A DNA stretch of 63,960 nucleotides from Chitinophaga pinensis (GTDB taxonomy: Bacteria > Bacteroidota > Bacteroidia > Chitinophagales > Chitinophagaceae): positions 1 through 63,960 of the forward strand of contig CAMBEI010000007.1 in the NCBI GenBank assembly GCA_945865645.1. Reading direction: 5' to 3'. The notes under the pieces were generated by a model. It worked only from the letters and a program-made list of their open reading frames with translations. It searched no databases and was not told the origin of the DNA. The number at the start of each line of letters is the position of its first letter. Position 1 is the stretch's first letter. A program made the position numbers and the translations under genes. Positions 59,473-63,960 of the stretch are shown here, in pieces.

Positions 59473-62397
59473 ATGCTGAAGAAAACGATAACGCCGTTAT
59501 TTATTTTTTGTATATTATTCTGTATTTGCACCCCAGTATTTGCACAACCTACTTGGACCCTAGATCCATTTGGCAAGGAAAAAAAACCAGAAAAATTTGA
59601 GACTAGAAAATTAGGCTCAGAAAAAACAGCTGACAAAAAATTTAATCTAGCCCGTAATTTTTATCAGAATAATATAACACATTACAATTATTATTTTAAT
59701 GCCAACAATAGGGTAACCACTGTGATTGAACGTGCGAAAATTTCGCAAAAAGAGGATTATACAAATTTGCTTGCTTTTTATCCATTTACTTTAGAAAATA
59801 CAGCAACCCAAAAAACAGAACTTGATTCTGTAATATACACTTCTACCGCTGGCTTATTATTACATGATTTACGAAGCGACTGGGTTGATAATATGTATCT
59901 ACTAATTGGCAAAGCTTATTTCTACAGAAAAGATTTCGATTCTGCTTTAATGACTTTTCAGTTTATCAACTACAATCTTTTTCCACGTAAAAGAAAAAAT
60001 GATGATGATGATCGTATAGTTGGTTCCAATACGACATCTATAGCCAATAAAGAAAAAAGAAATGCTATACAAAAACTAACCTCTATACCGCCTAGTCGCA
60101 ATGATGCAATTCTTTGGCTAGCACTTACATTAATTGAGCAAAATGAATTTGCTGAATCTGGAGGCTTGATTAATACATTACAAGTAGACCCTAATTTACC
60201 AAAAAGACTACGCAACAATTTGGCTGAAGTTAGCGCGTATTGGTTTTTTAAACAAGGGAACTATGATAGTACTGCCACGCATCTGGAAAAAGCATTGAGT
60301 ATAACAGAAAATCAACAAGATTTATCACACTGGGAATTTTTATTGGCACAGCTTAATGAAATAAATGGAAAATATGATAAAGCCTCCTATTATTATACCA
60401 AAGCATCAAAACATACCGTTGATCCTTTAATGGATATACATGCTAAACTTAATGATGCCAAGATGCTTAGAGGTGGCAACCCAAAAGAGCTTGATAAAGC
60501 TATTAGCAATTTATCCAAAATGGGTAGCCGTGATAAATTTGAAGCATACCGCGATATCGTATATTATTCTGCGGGTGAATTGTCTTTACAAAAATTAGAC
60601 ACCATTACCGCCCTATCATTTTTTAATAAAAGCCTTAAGTATAATGAAGCCAATACAAATTATAAAAACAGCGCCTATCTTCAACTAGGTGATATTGCTT
60701 ATACACAAAAAAAATACTTGCTAGCATCCATGATGTACGACAGTTTACAAAGCGGATCAGATTCGCTTATAGATTTACGAATTGCTAAAATACAAGAAAG
60801 AAAAGATGCTTTAATTAAAATTAGTATGGCAATTTCCGTTATTGAAAGAGAAGATAGTTTACAACGTATTGCAAGCTTACCCCCTGTCGAAAGAGAGGAG
60901 TACATTAAAAAATTAGTACGCAAAATGCGTAAAGAAAAAGGATATAAAGACGATGGGGGATCAGCAGGAGAAATTATCCCATTTGGTAATAACAGTAACG
61001 CACAGTCGGTTGATCTTTTTGCCTCTAATAGTAACAAAGGCGAGTGGTATTTTAATAATAATGCACTTAAATCTAGAGGTTTTAGCGAGTTTAAAAGCAA
61101 ATGGGGAAGTAGGGTAAATTTGGATAACTGGCGACGAAAAGCTGCTATTGAAACTGTTATTAAGAACCCAGGCCAGTTTGGTGACATTAAAGCAGGTAGA
61201 AGTGGCGATATAAAAGGTAAGGATAAAAATACCAATACACAAACTACAGAAATTAGTTACGATGCACTAATAAAAGATCTGCCTTTAACCGAAGAAAAAA
61301 TTAAGACAAGCAACGAATTAATTGCAGTAAGCATGATTGAATTAGCTAAAGCTTATCAAAACAACATAGAAGAATATCAACTAGCTGCCGATACCTACAA
61401 AGCTTATTTAAAACGCTTCCCTACTCTTTTGCTGGATGGGGAAGTTTATCTTAACCTTTATTTTTGTCACTCAAAACTGGGAGATAAAAGCAAGGCAGAC
61501 TATTATAACGATTTACTTAATAGTAAATTCGCCAACAGTAAATTCGGTCAAAAATTAAATAACCCTTCTGCATTTGATCTTAAAATAAAAAATCCAGATG
61601 CCACAAAACTATATGAAGATATTTACACCCTATTTATAGAAGGCAATTTTGAAAAAGCAATAATTGAAAAGAAAAAAGCGGATAGTTTATTCGGAATAAA
61701 CTATTGGTCGCCTCAGTTATTATACATAGAAGCATTGCATTATGTTAAAAATAGAGATGATAGTTCAGCTATAATAAAATTACAAACAATAATTACTAAT
61801 GATTCGGGCAAGCTACTTAAAGGGAAATCCGAAACCATGATTGATGTTTTACGAAGAAGAGGAGAAATTGAAAAATACTTGACTAATCTAGAGATTACAA
61901 GAGATGAAAATAATAAAGTAAAAATACCAGAAAAACCAAAGGCAATTAACAAACCAGTTGCTCCTCCAATTATAAAAGACACGGCAGTTAAAATACTCCC
62001 CCCTTTATCAAGTGCCCTATTTGTGATGGCCATTAATGCCCCACACCTAGTGTTAATGATATTAGATAAGGTAGACCAAGTTTATGTAACGGAAGCTAAA
62101 AATGCTTTTAATAGATACAACAGAGAAAATTATTACGGCCAACCTATTGCAATTAATATAGACCAATTAGATGCTGATCATAATTTACTAGTGATTAGCC
62201 CTTTTACAAATGCTGCAACTGCTTTACAGTATTACACTAAAATTAAAAAAGATGCTGCAGCCGAAATATCTTGGTTGCCAGCTACTAAATATTCATTTTT
62301 AATTATCACTAACGAAAACTTACAATTATTAAAATCTAATAAAAATTTAACTAATTATAAATCCTTGTTAAATACACAATTTTCCAATAAGTTTTAA
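59473..62397 (+). CDS. porW: Type IX secretion protein PorW/SprE-like TPR protein
   Basis: 974 residues. Signal sequence MLKKTITPLFIFCILFCICTPVFAQ is followed by the signature of the PorW/SprE family (FNLARNFYQNNITHYNYYFNA), then many TPR units (FDSALMTFQFINYN, YDKASYYYTKAS, FEKAIIEKKK). SprE/PorW is needed for T9SS secretion and gliding in Bacteroidota, linked to the PorK/PorN ring. A low-complexity linker (RKRKNDDDDR) and a serine/asparagine-rich region (about 510-600) lie in the middle. It is divergent from the bactofilin operon and upstream of a class A PBP. Confidence 0.85.
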   Translation: MLKKTITPLFIFCILFCICTPVFAQPTWTLDPFGKEKKPEKFETRKLGSEKTADKKFNLARNFYQNNITHYNYYFNANNRVTTVIERAKISQKEDYTNLLAFYPFTLENTATQKTELDSVIYTSTAGLLLHDLRSDWVDNMYLLIGKAYFYRKDFDSALMTFQFINYNLFPRKRKNDDDDRIVGSNTTSIANKEKRNAIQKLTSIPPSRNDAILWLALTLIEQNEFAESGGLINTLQVDPNLPKRLRNNLAEVSAYWFFKQGNYDSTATHLEKALSITENQQDLSHWEFLLAQLNEINGKYDKASYYYTKASKHTVDPLMDIHAKLNDAKMLRGGNPKELDKAISNLSKMGSRDKFEAYRDIVYYSAGELSLQKLDTITALSFFNKSLKYNEANTNYKNSAYLQLGDIAYTQKKYLLASMMYDSLQSGSDSLIDLRIAKIQERKDALIKISMAISVIEREDSLQRIASLPPVEREEYIKKLVRKMRKEKGYKDDGGSAGEIIPFGNNSNAQSVDLFASNSNKGEWYFNNNALKSRGFSEFKSKWGSRVNLDNWRRKAAIETVIKNPGQFGDIKAGRSGDIKGKDKNTNTQTTEISYDALIKDLPLTEEKIKTSNELIAVSMIELAKAYQNNIEEYQLAADTYKAYLKRFPTLLLDGEVYLNLYFCHSKLGDKSKADYYNDLLNSKFANSKFGQKLNNPSAFDLKIKNPDATKLYEDIYTLFIEGNFEKAIIEKKKADSLFGINYWSPQLLYIEALHYVKNRDDSSAIIKLQTIITNDSGKLLKGKSETMIDVLRRRGEIEKYLTNLEITRDENNKVKIPEKPKAINKPVAPPIIKDTAVKILPPLSSALFVMAINAPHLVLMILDKVDQVYVTEAKNAFNRYNRENYYGQPIAINIDQLDADHNLLVISPFTNAATALQYYTKIKKDAAAEISWLPATKYSFLIITNENLQLLKSNKNLTNYKSLLNTQFSNKF

Positions 62398-62492
62398 TAA
62401 TTATTAGTAAAAAACATTTAAAGCCTTGGGGAGTTTTATTTAATTTTAATTTTTAAAATTTAAAAAGACATCACACTTTCAAATTTTTATAA

Positions 62493-63960
62493 ATGAAGCG
62501 TTCGGTTTACATATTATGGCGTTTTTTTGCAGGAGGATTTTTATTACTTTTATTTCTTTTTGCCTGTGCCAATTTTGGTTTGTTTGGTCAAATGCCTTCC
62601 TTAGTCCAATTACAAAATCCAGAAGCAGATCTAGCCTGTGAAATATATTCTGCTGATGGCGTATTAATGGGGAAATATTATTCCGAAAATAGAAGTGAGG
62701 TTAAATACAGTGAAATATCCCCCAATGTGGTTAATGCCTTACTGGCTACCGAAGATGAACGTTTTTATGAGCATTCTGGAATTGATGCACAAGCACTTGC
62801 ACGTGTTTTATTTACAATGGGCACACAAGGAGGAGGTAGTACGCTTACCCAACAGGTAGCTAAAATGATGCTAGGTCAAGGACGTGCTAATATTGTTGTA
62901 CGTGGGTTTCAAAAAATGAAAGAGTGGATTGTAGCAGTTAAACTAGAGCGCAATTTTACCAAAGAAGAGATTATTACACTATACTTAAACAGGGCTCCAT
63001 GGGGAAATGTATATGGCATACGTAATGCAGCTCGCACTTATTTTCAAAAAGAACCTAAAGAACTAAAAATTGAAGAAGCTGCAGTATTAATTGGCATGTT
63101 AAAGGGTTTTATTTATAATCCAATAGGTTATCCAAAAGCATCAATTGATAGAAGGAACACCGTTATAACCCAAATGAATGTTTGTCAACAGCATTTTTTA
63201 ACTAAGGCCGAAGCAGATATATTAAAAACAAAACCACTTATTACCAATTACAAAAAATTTGATGAAAATGTGGGTATCGCTCCTTACTTCCGATCTATTC
63301 TTGCTGATAAGTTAAAAACCTGGTGTAAAGCAAATGAAAATCCTAAAACAGGTGAACCTTATAACTTATACAAGGATGGATTAAAAATTTACACTACCAT
63401 TGACTCCCGAATGCAACAATATGCCGAAGAAGCAGTTGTACAGCATATGCCGGTAATTCAAAAAAAGCTAGACTGGATTATGAAAAACAATGGCACTAAG
63501 ATTTGGAAAGGCCATGAAAATATTGTGGAAGCGGCATTTAAATTTACTCAGAGGTGGAAGAGCATGAAAGAAGCTGATGTATCTGATGAGGATATTAAAA
63601 ATTCATTTTTTATTCCGGTAAAAATGAAAGTTTTTGCCTGGAATAAGAAAAGGGAAAAAGATACAGTGATGACACCTTTTGATTCTATAAAATACCATAA
63701 ACAAATTTTACAAACAAATTTTGCAGCTATGGATCCCCGAACTGGTGAAGTAAAATGCTGGGTAGGCGGAATAGATTTTAAGTGGTTTAAGTTTGACCAT
63801 GTTACACAATTAAGACAAGTAGGATCTACTTTTAAACCATTTATATATACATTAGCAATTAGTGAAGCTGGCTATACGCCCGAAAAAAATATACCTGGAG
63901 GTGAACTAACACTTGGAGGTAAAAGCGTTTCTAGTGCTGGAGGTTCCCTTGCTTATTGCC
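62493..63960 (+). CDS. Class A penicillin-binding protein, PBP1A-like (3' end outside window)
   Basis: 489 codons to the window edge. A short cytoplasmic start and one membrane helix (FFAGGFLLLLFLFACANFG) are followed by the GT51 glycosyltransferase with LLATEDERFYEHSGID and GGSTLTQQVAKMM. The transpeptidase domain begins near residue 300 and the SxxK site is GSTFKPFIYT (Ser near 446). The KTG box lies beyond the edge. It polymerises and cross-links peptidoglycan. It starts 95 bases after porW and may share its transcript. Confidence 0.9.
   Translation, partial: MKRSVYILWRFFAGGFLLLLFLFACANFGLFGQMPSLVQLQNPEADLACEIYSADGVLMGKYYSENRSEVKYSEISPNVVNALLATEDERFYEHSGIDAQALARVLFTMGTQGGGSTLTQQVAKMMLGQGRANIVVRGFQKMKEWIVAVKLERNFTKEEIITLYLNRAPWGNVYGIRNAARTYFQKEPKELKIEEAAVLIGMLKGFIYNPIGYPKASIDRRNTVITQMNVCQQHFLTKAEADILKTKPLITNYKKFDENVGIAPYFRSILADKLKTWCKANENPKTGEPYNLYKDGLKIYTTIDSRMQQYAEEAVVQHMPVIQKKLDWIMKNNGTKIWKGHENIVEAAFKFTQRWKSMKEADVSDEDIKNSFFIPVKMKVFAWNKKREKDTVMTPFDSIKYHKQILQTNFAAMDPRTGEVKCWVGGIDFKWFKFDHVTQLRQVGSTFKPFIYTLAISEAGYTPEKNIPGGELTLGGKSVSSAGGSLAYC

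Noticed and set aside
1..63960. tRNA, rRNA, CRISPR arrays, insertion sequences, riboswitches
   Set aside because: No cloverleaf-like segments, spacer-repeat arrays, transposase genes or recognisable riboswitch consensus seen by eye; short or diverged ones could be missed without a covariance search.

Overview
The window comes from an AT-rich genome of the phylum Bacteroidota, most likely Chitinophagales/Chitinophagaceae (family level is my inference). The main evidence is type IX secretion and gliding proteins (PorW/SprE-like, a gliding-motility C-terminal sorting domain, SprB repeats), HU-CCDC81 and HYC_CC_PP family proteins, a Porin_10-like protein, a TonB-receptor-like barrel, a NagB/LmbE fusion, and repeated TAnnTTTG -7 promoter boxes placed a few bases before start codons without clear Shine-Dalgarno sites.

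Layout. 1-6 kb (minus): a methyltransferase cut by the window edge, an HU-CCDC81 protein, an outer-membrane barrel and a 1001-residue TPR protein. 6-24 kb: housekeeping genes (DoxX, thioesterase, PBP4-type carboxypeptidase, CinA, a 2-oxoacid dehydrogenase E2, Xaa-Pro aminopeptidase, S9 peptidase, TrmH, a radical SAM protein, dipeptide epimerase, DnaK). 23.4-30.8 kb (minus): seven closely packed or overlapping genes that look like an envelope-decoration locus: GtrA, a 57-residue membrane protein, a two-part methyltransferase, two tandem sulfatase-fold membrane enzymes, a GT39-like transferase and a DPM1-like GT2. 30.8-37 kb: YbiT-type ABC-F, ArgS, PfkA and pyruvate kinase. 37-44 kb: an NTF2-like protein, a CocE/NonD hydrolase broken at a T10 tract, a GH20 hexosaminidase, and a NagB-LmbE fusion with a premature TAA whose conserved tail continues in frame. 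44-50 kb: a type IX cargo protein, then an unexplained trio of class-I amidotransferase, ATP-grasp-like ligase and CHAD-like protein. 50.5-51.3 kb: an island made of a TonB-receptor tail fragment, an attC-like 95-bp imperfect palindrome and a 104-residue orphan ORF. 51-64 kb: copper/heavy-metal-type proteins, porin plus purine nucleoside phosphorylase, SucC, GNAT, a SprT/AtpI-like/bactofilin/coiled-coil operon, PorW and a class A PBP that runs off the end.

The best candidates for something undescribed are the envelope-decoration cluster, the GATase/ATP-grasp/CHAD-like trio and the attC-like cassette. A second theme is that degenerate tandem-repeat words typical of intergenic DNA also occur inside coding sequence (ArgS, the E2 linker, and the C-termini of the GT2 and NTF2-like genes). 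I saw no tRNA, rRNA, CRISPR array or transposase.
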